The notes: generated by a model not told the origin, from the sequence alone. Positions 1 to 10,080 are shown, counted from the stretch's first letter. The stretch is DNA of 64,000 nt from Cranoglanis bouderius (GCA_023630585.1 CM042553.1:2195020-2259019); one strand, 5' to 3'. Program-made: numbers and translations.

Positions 1-65
1 TCCCTGCTTTCACTCACACAAAGTACACTGTCCTTAACCATTACGGGACAATAAGCATTCCTAAT

Positions 66-66
<1 letters not shown>

Positions 67-97
<31 letters not shown>

Positions 98-104
98 CCT
101 CCTG
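67..104. repeat. CT microsatellite
   Basis: A run of CT dinucleotides with one TAT interruption, seen directly. No coding content. Confidence 0.9.
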
Positions 105-109
105 CTGTC

Positions 110-760
110 GAACTACACATGATACTCCTGAGATCCCGACCCCTTCTGCTCTCTGGATTTGCCTGATCCATCCTGATACCCTACTTCTGGTTGGAGTTCT
201 CATCAATTGGAAGTCACATGCTGCTGCTGAGGATGGCCCCACATGGTGCAGCCTAAAGATCATTGATGTTACTGAGGATGGTACCACTTAAAAACCATAA
301 AGATGGCTTTGGACCTCAATTCATATGAACAGTTATGCTATGATGGCTAGGACTACAATTGCCACAAACAGTTTTGCACTCAAGTCTCCATCAGTGAACA
401 GTGGAGAAGTTCAACAAAACAGACTTCATGTAAAAACTGTAATGAATTTTTCATCGTCTCACAGCTGCTATTTGACCATGTAGTATTGGTACATTTATAG
501 AAGAGATTTATTTATTTATAATTGCACTATCCGGTGTTACCCAGATGAGGATGGGTTCCCTTTTGAGTCTGGTTCCTCTCAAGGTTTCTTCCTCATATGT
601 CTCAGAGAGTTTTTCCTTGCCACCGTCGCCTCTGGCTTGCTCACTGGGGATAAATTCATAAAATTCAAATCTATGTCCTGAATTTATATACTTCTGTAAA
701 GCTGCTTTGGGACAATGTCCATTGTTAAAAGCGCTATACAAATAAACTGAACTTGAACTT
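110..760 (+). repeat. Interspersed repeat with retrotransposon-like 3' tail
   Basis: The 3' part (about 520-760) is a block I recognise as widely dispersed in teleosts. It has a conserved GAGTCTGGTTCCTCTCAAGG box, a stretch near 700-740 ending in AAAGCGCTATACAAATAAA, and a short TTGAAC tandem tail. Such tails mark target-primed retrotransposition of LINEs or LINE-dependent SINEs. The 5' limit is uncertain and no reverse transcriptase is present. Family name not assigned. Confidence 0.5.
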
Positions 761-960
761 GAACATTATGTAAAGAAGGACAAAGGGACAGAGAGGTTTG
801 AATAAGGCGATTTGCCTGAAGGAAGAAAAATAGGCAGCTCCATTTATCACCAAAGACCTTCAATTTGTCACTTTGACCTTCAAGGTCTTTGAAGGTCAAA
901 GTGACAAATTAAAAACAAGTAAAAGACAAAGCTCACAGATCTAAACTGACAAGAAAATGG
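755..960. repeat. Diverged repeat (copy 1) containing a perfect hairpin
   Basis: This segment resembles 7395-7545: both contain a GGACAAA-GGGACAGAG box, a TTTGCCTGAAGGA box, a TTATCACCAAA box and a GAAGGTCA box in the same order. Copy 1 also holds a perfect 22-bp inverted repeat (862-883 and 889-910) around a 5-nt loop, absent from copy 2. Repeat family unknown. Confidence 0.55.
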
Positions 961-1011
961 CCAAAAAAAGTAGAAGTGAGTCGTGTTTAAGCATATAAAA
1001 ATAGCAACCAA

Positions 1012-1330
1012 CTGCAAAGAGGAGTGGGGCAAAATCCCTCCTGAGATGTGTGCAAACCTGGTGGCCAACTACAAGAAACGTATGACCTCTGTGATTGCCA
1101 ACAAGGGTTTTGCCACCAAGTACTAAGTCAAAGAGGTCAAATACTTATTTCTCTCATTAAAATGCAAATCAATTTATAACTTTTTTGAAATGTGTTTTTC
1201 TGGATTTTTTTTGTTGTTATTCTGTCTCTCACTGTTAAAATACACCTACCATTAAAATCATAGACTGATCATTTCTTTGTCAGTGGGCAAACGTACAAAA
1301 TCAGCAGGGGATCAAATACTTTTTTCACTG
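1012..1330 (+). mobile_element. Tc1/mariner 3' fragment
   Basis: This is the transposase 3' end plus the right terminal inverted repeat of the family seen almost full length at 28644-30026. It ends in CACTG followed by a TA dinucleotide. The next Tc1 begins immediately after that TA. Confidence 0.8.
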
Positions 1331-1332
1331 TA

Positions 1333-2554
1333 CAGCCATGGCCAAAAGTTTTGAGAATGACACAAATATTAATTTTTACAAAGTCTGCTGCCTCAGTTTT
1401 TATGATGGCAATTTGTATATACTCCAGAATGTTATGAAGAGTGATCAGATGAATTGCAGTTAATTTCAAAGTCCCTCTTTGCCATGAAAATGAACTTAAT
1501 CCCAAAAAAACATGTCCACTGCATTTCAGCCCTTCCACAAAAGGACCAGCTGACATCATGTCAGTGATTCTCTCGTTAACACAGGTGAGAGTGTTAACAA
1601 GGACAAGGCTGGAGATCACTCTGTCATGTTGATTGAGTTAGAATAACAGACTGGAAGCTTTAAAATGAGGGTGGTGCTTGAAATTATTGTTCTTTCTCTG
1701 TTAACTATGGTTACCTGCAAGGAAACACGTGCAGCCATCATTGCTTTGCACAAAAAGGGATTCACAGGCAAGGATATTGCTGCTAGTAAGATTGCACCTA
1801 AATCAACCATTTATCGGATCATCAAGACCTTCAAGGAGAGAGGTTCAACTGTTGTGAAGAAGGCTTCAGGGTGCCCAAGAAAGTCCAGCAAGCGCCAGGA
1901 CCGTCTCCTAAAGTTGATTCAGCTACGGGATCGGGGCACCACCAGTGCAGAGCTTGCTCAGGAATGGCAGCAGGCAGGTGTGAGTGCGTCTGCACGCGCA
2001 ATAAGGCGAAGACTTTTGGAGGATGGCCTGGTGTCAAGAAGGGCAGCAAAGAAGCCACTTCTCTCCAGGAAAAACATCAGGGACAGACTGCTGTTCTGCA
2101 AAAAGTACAGGGATTGGACTGCTGAGGACTGGGGTAATGTCATTTTCTCTGATGAATCCCCTTTCCGATTGTTTGGGGCATCTGGATTGAAACTTTGGGG
2201 CAAGTTTGGCAAGCTTGTCCGGAGAAGAAAAGGTGAGCGCTACCATCAGTCCTGTGTCATGCCAACAGTAAAGCATCCTGAGACCACTCATGTGTGGGGT
2301 TGCTTCTCAGCCAAGGAAGTGGGCTCACTCACAATTTTGCCTAAGAACACAGCCATGAATAAAGAATGGTACAAAAACATCCTCAGAGAGCAACTTCTCC
2401 CAATTATGCAAGTATGGGCTGCCATCACTCAGGATGTGGCCCAGAAGTTGATTGACAGCATGCCAGGGCGAATTGCAGAGGTCTTGAAAAAGAAGGGTCA
2501 ACACTGCAAATATTGAGTCTTTGCATAAACTTCATGTAATTGTCAATAAAAGCC
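1333..2554 (+). mobile_element. Tc1-like transposon, copy A, 3' truncated
   Basis: It begins with CAGCCATGGCCAAAAG directly after TA. It matches the reverse strand of 7604-9159 up to about 2554, where the alignment breaks off into an unrelated Tc1 fragment. The right terminal repeat is therefore missing. Left end and transposase frame are clear. Confidence 0.85.
1665..2516 (+). pseudogene. Tc1 transposase with catalytic-core deletion
   Basis: The frame encodes a cut-and-paste transposase of the Tc1 (DDE) type. An N-terminal helix-turn-helix region (about residues 15-120) and the first catalytic aspartate (FSDES, residue 163) are present. Compared with the copy at 7776-8645, an in-frame deletion of about 76 codons after REQLLP removes the second aspartate (HDGTPCHKA region) and the glutamate (DLNPIEN region). 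The frame then resumes and reaches the normal C-terminus. A short insertion sits after LFGASG. The real start may be the methionine at residue 15 rather than the first ATG. The product cannot catalyse transposition but keeps its DNA-binding half. Confidence 0.85.
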
Positions 2555-2559
2555 ATTTC

Positions 2560-3056
2560 AACTTCAGCTGTCTGACAGAGGCCTGCAGGTTTTGTGTCAA
2601 AATAGATTGGTATTTGGAGCTATCCATGCTTTCCTCCATATTGACTAGAGCCCTAGTCCCAGCTGAAGAGAGGCAGCCCCATAGCATGATGCTTCCACTA
2701 CCATGCTTCACAGTGGGTATGGCGTTATTTGGGTGATAAGCTGTCTTGTTTTTTGGCAAATATTTATTTTAGGATTATACCCAAAAACTTCTATCTTGGT
2801 CTCACTTAAGCCATAACACATTCTGCCACATAGTTTGGCTTGATGTAGGTGGGTTTGTATGTTTTTGTTTGTTTGTTTTCATGCGAAAGTGCCCATCTAG
2901 CCACCCTACTCCACAGCCCAGACATGTGAAGTGAAGCGTACGAGAGATGTAACCAGTACTTCCCAGATATTTCTGAAGCTCCTGTAATGTTGCCATAGGA
3001 GTAGTCGTAATGTTTCTTGGCAGCCTCCCTGATAATCCTACAGAAACAGCTGAGGG
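2560..3056 (-). pseudogene. Tc1/mariner transposase fragment
   Basis: On the minus strand, 2759-2532 reads a typical mid-transposase block with YHPNNAIPTVKHGSGSIMLW. Further N-terminal sequence follows up to about 3050 with frame breaks. Both terminal repeats are absent or unrecognisable. It abuts the truncated copy A, so one insertion or deletion event joined the two. Confidence 0.75.
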
Positions 3057-3625
3057 TTAATCACAATCACTAAATGAATGACAGGTACAGCTGTAATCAC
3101 CCTTGCAAATCAGGTTTATTGTCAAAATTGACAGACTTTCAGCTGTTTGCAATGAACAAATCAAACAAAAGCAATTGAAATAGTTCAACACAACGAATGC
3201 TTCAAGTGGTTTCCCCAAATTCAACTGAAAATGCAACTTATAATGACCCACCCACACGTGAGGTTTGTGCCAGAATGGCGAATGTAAATTGCGGCGTGTA
3301 AAAGAAAAGTTTGAAAGCTTAAACGAAAACTCTGGCAGCGCATTCATAAACTGTGATTAGTGAAAAGGAAGCTTAGAAAACTGTTAACAAGGAATGATGT
3401 GTATTTGAAGACAATGTTAGATTTTTGCCACTGAGTAACTGTTTTCAGTTTCAGACTGTTTTTTTTCTTTCTCATTGTATATTTTTGTTTGTTTGTTGAA
3501 AAGTTACGTTCAATACTTTTGGCACAAATCTAATCCCATAGACTGCCTCACAGTGCGATTAACATCATTCACGGTAATCTGGGGAAGCTCTTGCAAACAG
3601 CAAGTGTAATATGTCATACTCTCCT
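3057..3625. other. Non-coding, possible Tc1 flank
   Basis: The stretch 3095-3250 looks like the untranslated flank of an old Tc1-like element. The rest is AT-rich with no gene that I can support. Confidence 0.35.
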
Positions 3626-3630
3626 GCGCC

Positions 3631-4485
3631 TGTTAGGTTCCCGCTCCCTCGCACTCGCTGCGAAGCTAGCGAGTGGCATACTTCCGCATTCCACTGAGCG
3701 CTTTCCAGCGCTATTCTTAAAAACCCTCTGGACTGTCATTCATGAACTCACAGTTTGTTTACTTCTGCCATGTGTTCCAATGTTGTCACATTCACGTCAT
3801 GTCTCCGCCTCCCGTGTTTCCCCATGTGCTCTTGTTTTTGGTTTGTGTCATGTCTCCGCCTCCTTATTTCTTATTGGTTATGTTCATCTCATTCATTCTA
3901 TGCAATTATCGTTTCCAGGTGTCGCTGATTTCATCTTGTTTCTGTTTTAATCAACTCTGCTACTTAAACCCCGCTCCGTGTCCGCTTCAGGGCAGAGTAT
4001 TAGTTTAGTTTATCCTTACCTTAGTTTAGTTTAGTTTAGTTTAGTTTAGTAGAAAGCTTGACTTAGATATGTTCCGTAGCCTTTTGTTCGTGGTTTCCAA
4101 ACCACCTCCTTGCCTGAGCTTTATCCCTTAGCTCTTTGTTCATGGTTCCCAGACCATCTCCTAGCCTCGCGTGTTTGTTTCCTAGCTCATAGTCCGTGGT
4201 TCCCAGACCACCTCCATGCCTCGCGTATTTTTCCCTGTGTGTTTTGGATTACTACCTTTTGGATTACTGCCTCTTCGGCTAAGTAAACTGTCTTTTTGGG
4301 ATTATTATTTTGTCTCATTTTGGATTATTGTTACCCTTTTTGTGGATGATTTATGTTTGATGGTGTTTTGTGTTTCCCTTTATTTGTGAACCTCCTGTTC
4401 CTAATAAACTGACGTTTTCCCCTGCGCATGCATCCTGACTCCCTCGTCCCACTACACACCACGTGTAGTAACAGAAGTCGTAACA
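3631..4485 (+). repeat. 5' LTR of the zinc-finger retrotransposon
   Basis: It has TGTTA...TAACA ends and is very similar to 5892-6724. It carries about five extra TTTAG units near 4025-4050, which explains most of the length difference. ORFs inside it recur in the second LTR and are not genes. Confidence 0.92.
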
Positions 4486-4552
4486 GAATACTCCGCCAAA
4501 AAATGGATGCAGCGGGGAAAGCGAGGGCACGCCATGCCACGCTACATTTAAT

Positions 4553-6166
4553 ATGCCTGCTTGTAATTCTATGTTTTTTCCTCAGTGGACTTTCATTCAT
4601 CCCCTGGACGAGTATGACGGCTTTTCCACTTGGCCACAATGCTTCGTTTTGCAGGCACAATTTTATTTTTTGAGTTTGGAGGACCCCAAACCCGACGAAG
4701 AACAGTGGTTGGGGTTCCTCCTCTCTCGTCTGGTTGGCTCTGCTCGCCAATGGGCGGAGCTTCACCTCGCCAGTAGAACCACGAAGCTCCAGACAGTTTC
4801 GGGCTTTGTGGATCTACTGGTCCAGGTGTTCGGAAGCCCAGACTTCCAACCCGACCTCAGGACCTTTTTGGGGAAGGACCGTCTGGCCGACCGACCTAGT
4901 CAAACGTTCCTGGAGTATTATGAGAGTAAGCGGGCTAACGTGGCGCCCTACACCTCTCATCCCCTAACCCAGGAGTGTGCCACCGAGGGATGCACCCGAC
5001 CAGCCATCCTGCAGTGTCCCACCTGCAGGAACCAGGGAGTAAGGAGCAGCTACTTCTGCTCCCAAGGCTGTTTCAAGGGCAGCTGGCGGGTGCATAAGCG
5101 GCTCCACAGGCGGGCACCCTCAGAGCTCCAGCCGGAGACCCAGCAGGAAGTCTCCTCCACGGAGCTACACCTGGAGGTTAACGTGGCGACCTCCAGCCCC
5201 GAGCTCCAGCCGGAGGCCCAGCAGGAGGTCTCCTCAAGGGAGCTACACCTGGAGGTAAACATGGCAACCTCCAGCCCCGAGCTCCAGCCGGAGACCCAGC
5301 AGGAAGTCTCCTCCACGGAGCTACACCTGGAGGTTAACGTGGCGAGCTCCAGCCAGAGGAGACTTCCTGCTGGGTCTCCGGCTGGAGCTGTTTCCAAGTC
5401 TGTTTCCAAGTCTTTCTCGAAGTCTGTTTCCCAGTCTTTCTCGAATTTTGTTTCCAAGTCTGTTTCCAAGTCTGTTTCGAAGTCTGTCTCTGATCCAGGT
5501 GCCAAAGCTGACCCCAATCCAGGTGCCAGAGCTGACTCTGATCCTGGTTCCAGGCCAACCTTCAAGCTAAGCTCCAGGTCAAGCTCCAGGTCAAGCTCCA
5601 GGCCAAGCACCAGGTCACGCGCAGCTCCGAGATGCAGGCCAAGCACCAGGTCACGCGCAGCTCCGAGATCCAGGCCAAGCACCAGGTCACGCGCAGCTCC
5701 GAGATCCAGGCCAAGCACCAGGTCACGCGCAGCTCCGAGATCCAGACCAGGCATCGGTTCAAGCACCACTCCAAGTTCCCGTCCAGGGCTCAAGGAAAAA
5801 CCCGACACGCTCTGCTCTGGTTTCGGGACACTGGACATATGGATGGATGGAACTTGCGGCGCTTCGGGAGCCGCGCCTTGGGGGGGGGCTCTGTTAGGTT
5901 CCCGCTCCCTCGCTCTCGCTGCGAAGCTAGCAAGTGGCATACTTCCGCATTCCACTGAGCGCTTTCCAGCGCTATTCATAAAAACCCTCTGGACTGTCAT
6001 TCATGAACTCACAGTTTGTTTACTTCTGTCATGTGTTCCAATGTTGTCACATTCACGTCATGTCTCCGCCTCCCGTGTTTCCCCATGTGCTCTTGTTTTT
6101 GGTTTGTGTCATGTCTCCGCCTCCTTATTTCTTATTGGTTATGTTCGTCTCATTCATTCTATGTAA
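4553..6166 (+). CDS. Gag-like protein with METAP1-type zinc finger and repeat tail
   Basis: The 537-codon frame first shows a retrotransposon gag capsid-like domain (roughly residues 20-140, with LDEYDGFSTW, GSARQWAELHLAS and FLEYYESKRANV). A zinc finger follows at residues 142-185 with CATEGC, LQCPTC, SYFCSQGCFKGSW and HKRLH. This spacing and wording match the N-terminal zf-C6H2 finger of methionine aminopeptidase 1, not a gag CCHC knuckle. After it come three 26-residue acidic repeats, a Ser-Lys-Val repeat and Arg-Ser-Pro-rich repeats. The frame then runs into the 3' LTR, so the true stop and start are uncertain; an in-context ATG at 4504 lies in another frame. In gag, a nucleic-acid or protein-binding finger could replace the knuckle. 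That role is inference. Confidence 0.75.
   Translation: MPACNSMFFPQWTFIHPLDEYDGFSTWPQCFVLQAQFYFLSLEDPKPDEEQWLGFLLSRLVGSARQWAELHLASRTTKLQTVSGFVDLLVQVFGSPDFQPDLRTFLGKDRLADRPSQTFLEYYESKRANVAPYTSHPLTQECATEGCTRPAILQCPTCRNQGVRSSYFCSQGCFKGSWRVHKRLHRRAPSELQPETQQEVSSTELHLEVNVATSSPELQPEAQQEVSSRELHLEVNMATSSPELQPETQQEVSSTELHLEVNVASSSQRRLPAGSPAGAVSKSVSKSFSKSVSQSFSNFVSKSVSKSVSKSVSDPGAKADPNPGARADSDPGSRPTFKLSSRSSSRSSSRPSTRSRAAPRCRPSTRSRAAPRSRPSTRSRAAPRSRPSTRSRAAPRSRPGIGSSTTPSSRPGLKEKPDTLCSGFGTLDIWMDGTCGASGAAPWGGALLGSRSLALAAKLASGILPHSTERFPALFIKTLWTVIHELTVCLLLSCVPMLSHSRHVSASRVSPCALVFGLCHVSASLFLIGYVRLIHSM
4976..5108 (+). other. Captured METAP1-like zf-C6H2 domain
   Basis: Cysteines and histidines follow the METAP1 pattern: C-x4-C, then C-x2-C (LQCPTC), then the FCSQxCFKGSWxxHKxLH block. 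In METAP1 this finger precedes the peptidase and takes part in ribosome association. Here no aminopeptidase domain follows. The finger is intronless and in frame with gag, as expected of a captured mRNA segment. Confidence 0.8.
5123..5356 (+). repeat. Three 78-bp coding repeats
   Basis: Units start at 5123, 5201 and 5279, each 78 bp, encoding 26 residues of the type ELQPETQQEVSS followed by an ELHLEVN segment. The repeat keeps the gag frame open. Confidence 0.9.
5391..5490 (+). repeat. 12-bp coding repeats (Ser-Lys-Ser-Val)
   Basis: Repeated TTTCCAAGTCTG-like units encode a Ser/Lys/Val low-complexity stretch in the gag frame. Confidence 0.85.
5603..5746 (+). repeat. Four 36-bp coding repeats (Arg-Ser-rich)
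   Basis: Units begin at 5603, 5639, 5675 and 5711, each encoding PSTRSRAAPR plus two residues. The result is a strongly basic tail that may bind nucleic acid (inference). The antisense frame also stays open, which yields long false ORFs on the minus strand. Confidence 0.9.
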
Positions 6167-6724
6167 TTATCGTTTCCAGGTGTCGCTGATTTCATCTTGT
6201 TTCTGTTTTAATCAACTCTGCTACTTAAACCCCGCTCCGTGTCCGCTTCGGGGCGGAGTATTAGTTTAGTTTATCCTTACCTTAGTTTAGTAGAAAACCT
6301 GACTTAGATATGTTCCGTAGCCTTTTGTTCGTGGTTTCCAAACCAACTCCTTGCCTGAGCTTTATCCCTTAGCTCTTTGTTCATGGTTCCCAGACCATCT
6401 CCTAGCCTCGCGTGTTTGTTTCCTAGCTCATAGTCCGTGGTTCCCAGACCACCTCCATGCCTCGCGTATTTTTCCCTGTGTGTTTTGAATTACTACCTTT
6501 TTGGATTACTGCCTCTTCGGCTAAGTAAACTCTCTTTTTGGGATTATTTTGTGTCATTTTGGATTATTGTTACCCTTTTTGTGGATGATTTATGTTTGAT
6601 GGTGTTTTGTGTGTCCCTTTATTTGTGAACCTCCTGTTCCTAATAAACTGACATTTTCCCCTGCGCATGCATCCTGACTCCCTCGTCCCACTACACACCA
6701 CGTATCGTAACAGAAGTCGTAACA
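5892..6724 (+). repeat. 3' LTR of the zinc-finger retrotransposon
   Basis: Direct copy of 3631-4485 with few substitutions. It is followed by the target duplication GCGCC. The near-identity points to a fairly recent insertion. Confidence 0.92.
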
Positions 6725-6729
6725 GCGCC

Positions 6730-7600
6730 ATCTTCACACAGTTATCACCAATAGCAGAAACAGCTTCCGGCGTGGCACTGGATGTAACTGATCTGGCTGA
6801 GACAAAACAAGGAATCGCTCATGCATAGAGTCCATTCGGTACTCGCATGATGAGGTGGTTTTCTGTGTGCACTTCAAGTGTCATTAATTTCTTGTTATCT
6901 TAATTTTATATTGTTCTTTATTTTTTATCTTTCTTTTCATGTTACACATGATGCGGACTCGACTGTACTCTGTTTCAAGTCCGAGTCCGGGATCAAGTAC
7001 CCCAGCTCTACCTATCGGATCTACAGTATGTAACCTGTCCTCTAAAGCTGGCGACAGACTCCTATCATCTCTTCATGGCTGCGGTGAGTGTACTCATACT
7101 TTTGGAGCCATTGGATTTTTATTTATTTAATTTTATTTTGAGGAACATGTGTTATTTGCAGATGATGCAACAGAAAGACTCAAATAGAAATTTTATAGTC
7201 CATCTGTCTGCATCTCCCTGTGCTCTGAGTGAAAAAGGAAGTGTAGCTGTTATATAGTTCACCTTTTAATCATCTGCTGAATTCTAACACAGATGTCAGT
7301 GTAATGAAGCGACACCTATATAACCAATCACACTAAATGTCATGCCCCAACGATGTGCAAATTTTTGCATTTAGACCAGTCTGTGTGTCGGTCACTGTGT
7401 TCCGAGTTTATGTGAAGTAGGACAAAAGGGACAGAGTGGTTTGCAAAAGCCTTTTTGCCTGAAGGACAACAAATAAGAAGTTATCACCAAATGGAAAAAG
7501 GTCTCTGAAGGTCACAGAGACAAAATAAAAGCAGAACATTGATGGTTTACCTCCAGATTTCTCTTCTAATACACTACTCCAACACTCAAGCTATTAACAC
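6730..7600. other. Non-coding; holds repeat copy 2 at 7395-7545
   Basis: No gene is supported. The part 7395-7545 is the diverged relative of 755-960, without the hairpin. It lies just upstream of the minus-strand Tc1, as copy 1 lies just upstream of the Tc1 cluster at 1.0-2.5 kb. Confidence 0.5.
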
Positions 7601-7603
7601 TTA

Positions 7604-9159
7604 CAGCCGTGGCCAAAAGTTTTGAGACTGACATAAATATTAATTTTCAAAAAGTCTACTGCTTCAGTGTTTTTAGATCTTTTTGTCAGATGTTACTGTT
7701 ACTGAAATATAATCACAAGCATTTCATAAGTGTCAGTGGCTTTTATTGACAATTACATGAAGTTTATGCAAAGAGTCAATATTTGCCGTGTTGACCCTTC
7801 TTTTTCAAGACCTCTGCAATTCGCCCTGGCATGCTGTCAATCAACTTCTGGTCCACATCCTGACTGATGGCAGCCCATTCTTGCATAATAAATGCTTGGA
7901 GTTTGTCAGAGTTTGTGGGTTTTTGTTTGTCCACCCGCCTCTTGAGGATTGACCACAAATTCTCAATGGGATTAAGGTCTGGGGAGTTTCCTGGCCATGG
8001 ACCCAAAATGTCGATGTTTTGTTCCCCGAGCCACTTTGTTATCACTTTTGCCTTGTGGCAAGGTGTCCCATCATGCTGGAAAAGGCATTGTTCGTCACCA
8101 AACTGTTCTTGGATGGTTGGGAGAAGTTGCTCTCTGAGGATGTTTTTGTACCATTCTTTATTCATGACTGTGTTCTTAGGCAAAATTGTGAGTGAGCCCA
8201 CTCCCTTGGCTGAGAAGCAACCCCACACATGAGTGGTCTTAGGATGCTTTACTGTTGGCATGACACAGGACTGATGGTAGCGCTCACCTTTTCTTCTCCG
8301 GACAAGCTTTTTTCCAGATGCCCCAAACAATCGGAAAGGGGATTCATCAGAGAAAATGACATTACCCCAGTCCTCAGCAGTCCAATCCCTGTACTTTTTG
8401 CAGAATAGCAGTCTGTCCCTGATGTTTTTCCTGGAGAGAAGTGGCTTCTTTGCTGACCTTCTTGACACCAGGCCATCCTCTAAAAGTCTTCGCCTTACTG
8501 TGCGTGCAGACGCACTCACACCTGCCTGCTGCCATTCCTGAGCAAGCTCTGCACTGGTGGTGCCCCGATCCCACAGCTGAATCATCTTTAGGAGACGGTC
8601 CTGGTGCTTGCTGGACTTTCTTGGGCGCCCTGAAGCCTTCTTCACAACAGTTGAACCTCTCTCCTTGAAGGTCTTGATGATCCGATAAATTTAGGTGCAA
8701 TCTTACTAGCAGCAATATCCTTGCCTGTGAATCCCTTTTTATGCAAAGCAATGATGGCTGCACATGTTTCCTTGCAGGTAACTATAGTTAACAGAGGAAG
8801 AACAATAATTTCAAGCACCACCCTCCTTTTAAAGCTTCCAGTCTGTTATTCTAACTCAATCAGCATGACAGAGTGATCTCCAGCCTTGTCCTCATTAACA
8901 CTCTCACCTGTGTTAACGAGAGAATCACTGACATGATGCCAGCTGGTCCTTTTGTGGAAGGGCTGAAATGCAGTGGACATGTTTTTTTGGGATTAAGTTC
9001 ATTTTCATGGCAAAGAGGGACTTTGAAATTAATTGCAATTCATCTGATCACTCTTCATAACATTCTGGAGTATATGCAAATTGCCATCATAAAAACTGAG
9101 GCAGCAGACTTTGTAAAAATTAATATTTGTGTCATTCTCAAAACTTTTGGCCACGGCTG
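7604..9159 (-). mobile_element. Tc1-like transposon, copy B, both ends present
   Basis: Both ends read CAGCCGTGGCCAAAAG(TTTTGAGA) inwards and are flanked by TA (7602-7603 and 9160-9161). The subterminal regions also pair over some length. It has the canonical layout of a 1.55-kb Tc1 with one transposase gene. Confidence 0.9.
7776..8645 (-). pseudogene. Tc1 transposase, catalytic part intact, N-terminus frameshifted
   Basis: The open 289 codons contain all three catalytic residues of a Tc1 DDE transposase: D100 (FSDES), D192 (QHDGTPCHKA) and E228 (DLNPIEN). The normal C-terminus is present. The N-terminal helix-turn-helix continues upstream (towards about 8810) in a different frame. Relative to copy A, about 7 bp are missing near 8690, between the codons for ACCTAAAT and TTATCGG. 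The visible methionine start at 8645 is therefore an internal one. The enzyme would need both parts, so this copy is probably inactive. Copy A has the reciprocal defect. Confidence 0.85.
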
Positions 9160-9161
9160 TA

Positions 9162-10080
9162 CTAAGGAGAAATGTTTCCTGTAAAAACTGCAAAACAGAC
9201 AATAAAAGATTTAGAATATTTCATATTACTGTTATTAATGTTGTTGAAGTATGTAATGAAATTAAGGTGACGAAGTATTTGTTATAAATACCTTCTTATT
9301 ATGTCTCTCTGCTCCTTTTACTATACTCATCTCGTACCATGTCAAACCTCTTGGACCTCCCTTACTATCCTTGTTATCACTTATCACTGCTCTGTCTGTG
9401 AGTTAGTTACGAAATGTTCTGTTTCTCGGAACACTGCTTGCCTCTCAGTCTGTTAACGAGTGGTTTCTCTCTGCACTCTGAGGTTATTCACAATGCCCAC
9501 TGTCTGATGACCTACAGGCCTGTGAATATGTGCAGATAGGATGGTCTAATGATTCTCCTCACCATACCATACTCTCCTCCACTGAGCAGCAACACTACAG
9601 GAAATAAACTGTCCAAACTGATGGCTGGGATTTATCTCCTCCCTGACAGCAACAGGCCGCTCTTTCTGACAGTCAACACCACAAGCAGCTGAACTCCAAC
9701 ACACAATTATAGGAGCGTTTCTTTGTATCTTTCAAATGCATTCACTGACCTTTATTTAATTCATAGAACACAAAAATATTAGTGTTTCTCATTTTATTCA
9801 TTTGTGCTTCTTGTTTTATTTAAGATTTTGTCTTCTCCTTTCACCAGTTTTGGAGGGCCGTCATGTTATTGGAAATGTCTCTGTGGTGCCCCATTTTCTC
9901 TGCCTGTTGATGATGGCCTTAATGGGGTTCCATGGTACATTTAATGTTTTAGAAATCCTGTACATGCTTTGTAAGCTCTTTGTGGACCGTGGCTTCAACA
10001 GTCGAATGAAACCAAGATCATACAGAAACAGCTGATCTTTATTTGGGGTCTTTATCAGCTGATCTATGCTTGCTTCGACC
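9162..10080. other. Non-coding with LINE 3'-end remnant at about 9490-9590
   Basis: The segment 9490-9590 (CCACTGTCTGATGACC ... GGCCTGTGAATATG) matches the 3' flank of the LINE at 11330-11420. It is therefore a second, truncated LINE 3' end. The rest shows no gene. Confidence 0.45.

Larger units (their letters stand above)
3631..6724 (+). mobile_element. Complete non-autonomous LTR retrotransposon with captured zinc finger
   Basis: Two direct LTRs (3631-4485 and 5892-6724) start TGTTAG and end TAACA. They are flanked by the 5-bp duplication GCGCC at 3626-3630 and 6725-6729. The interior is only about 1.4 kb and encodes a gag-type protein with no protease, reverse transcriptase or integrase, so transposition must depend on another element. 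A G-rich tract at 5879-5889 lies just before the 3' LTR and can serve as polypurine tract. I did not find a convincing primer-binding site after the 5' LTR. The most unusual part is a METAP1-type zinc finger in the gag frame. Confidence 0.92.

Noticed and set aside
3591..4008. Open frames in the LTR that recur at 6003-6269
   Set aside because: Their apparent conservation comes only from the LTR duplication. They match no domain.
5050..6000. 316-codon minus-strand frame with repeats (and 5334-5558, 5562-5774)
   Set aside because: It is the antisense of the gag repeat region. Repeats with unit lengths in multiples of three keep all frames open, and the sense strand has the recognisable gag and finger domains.
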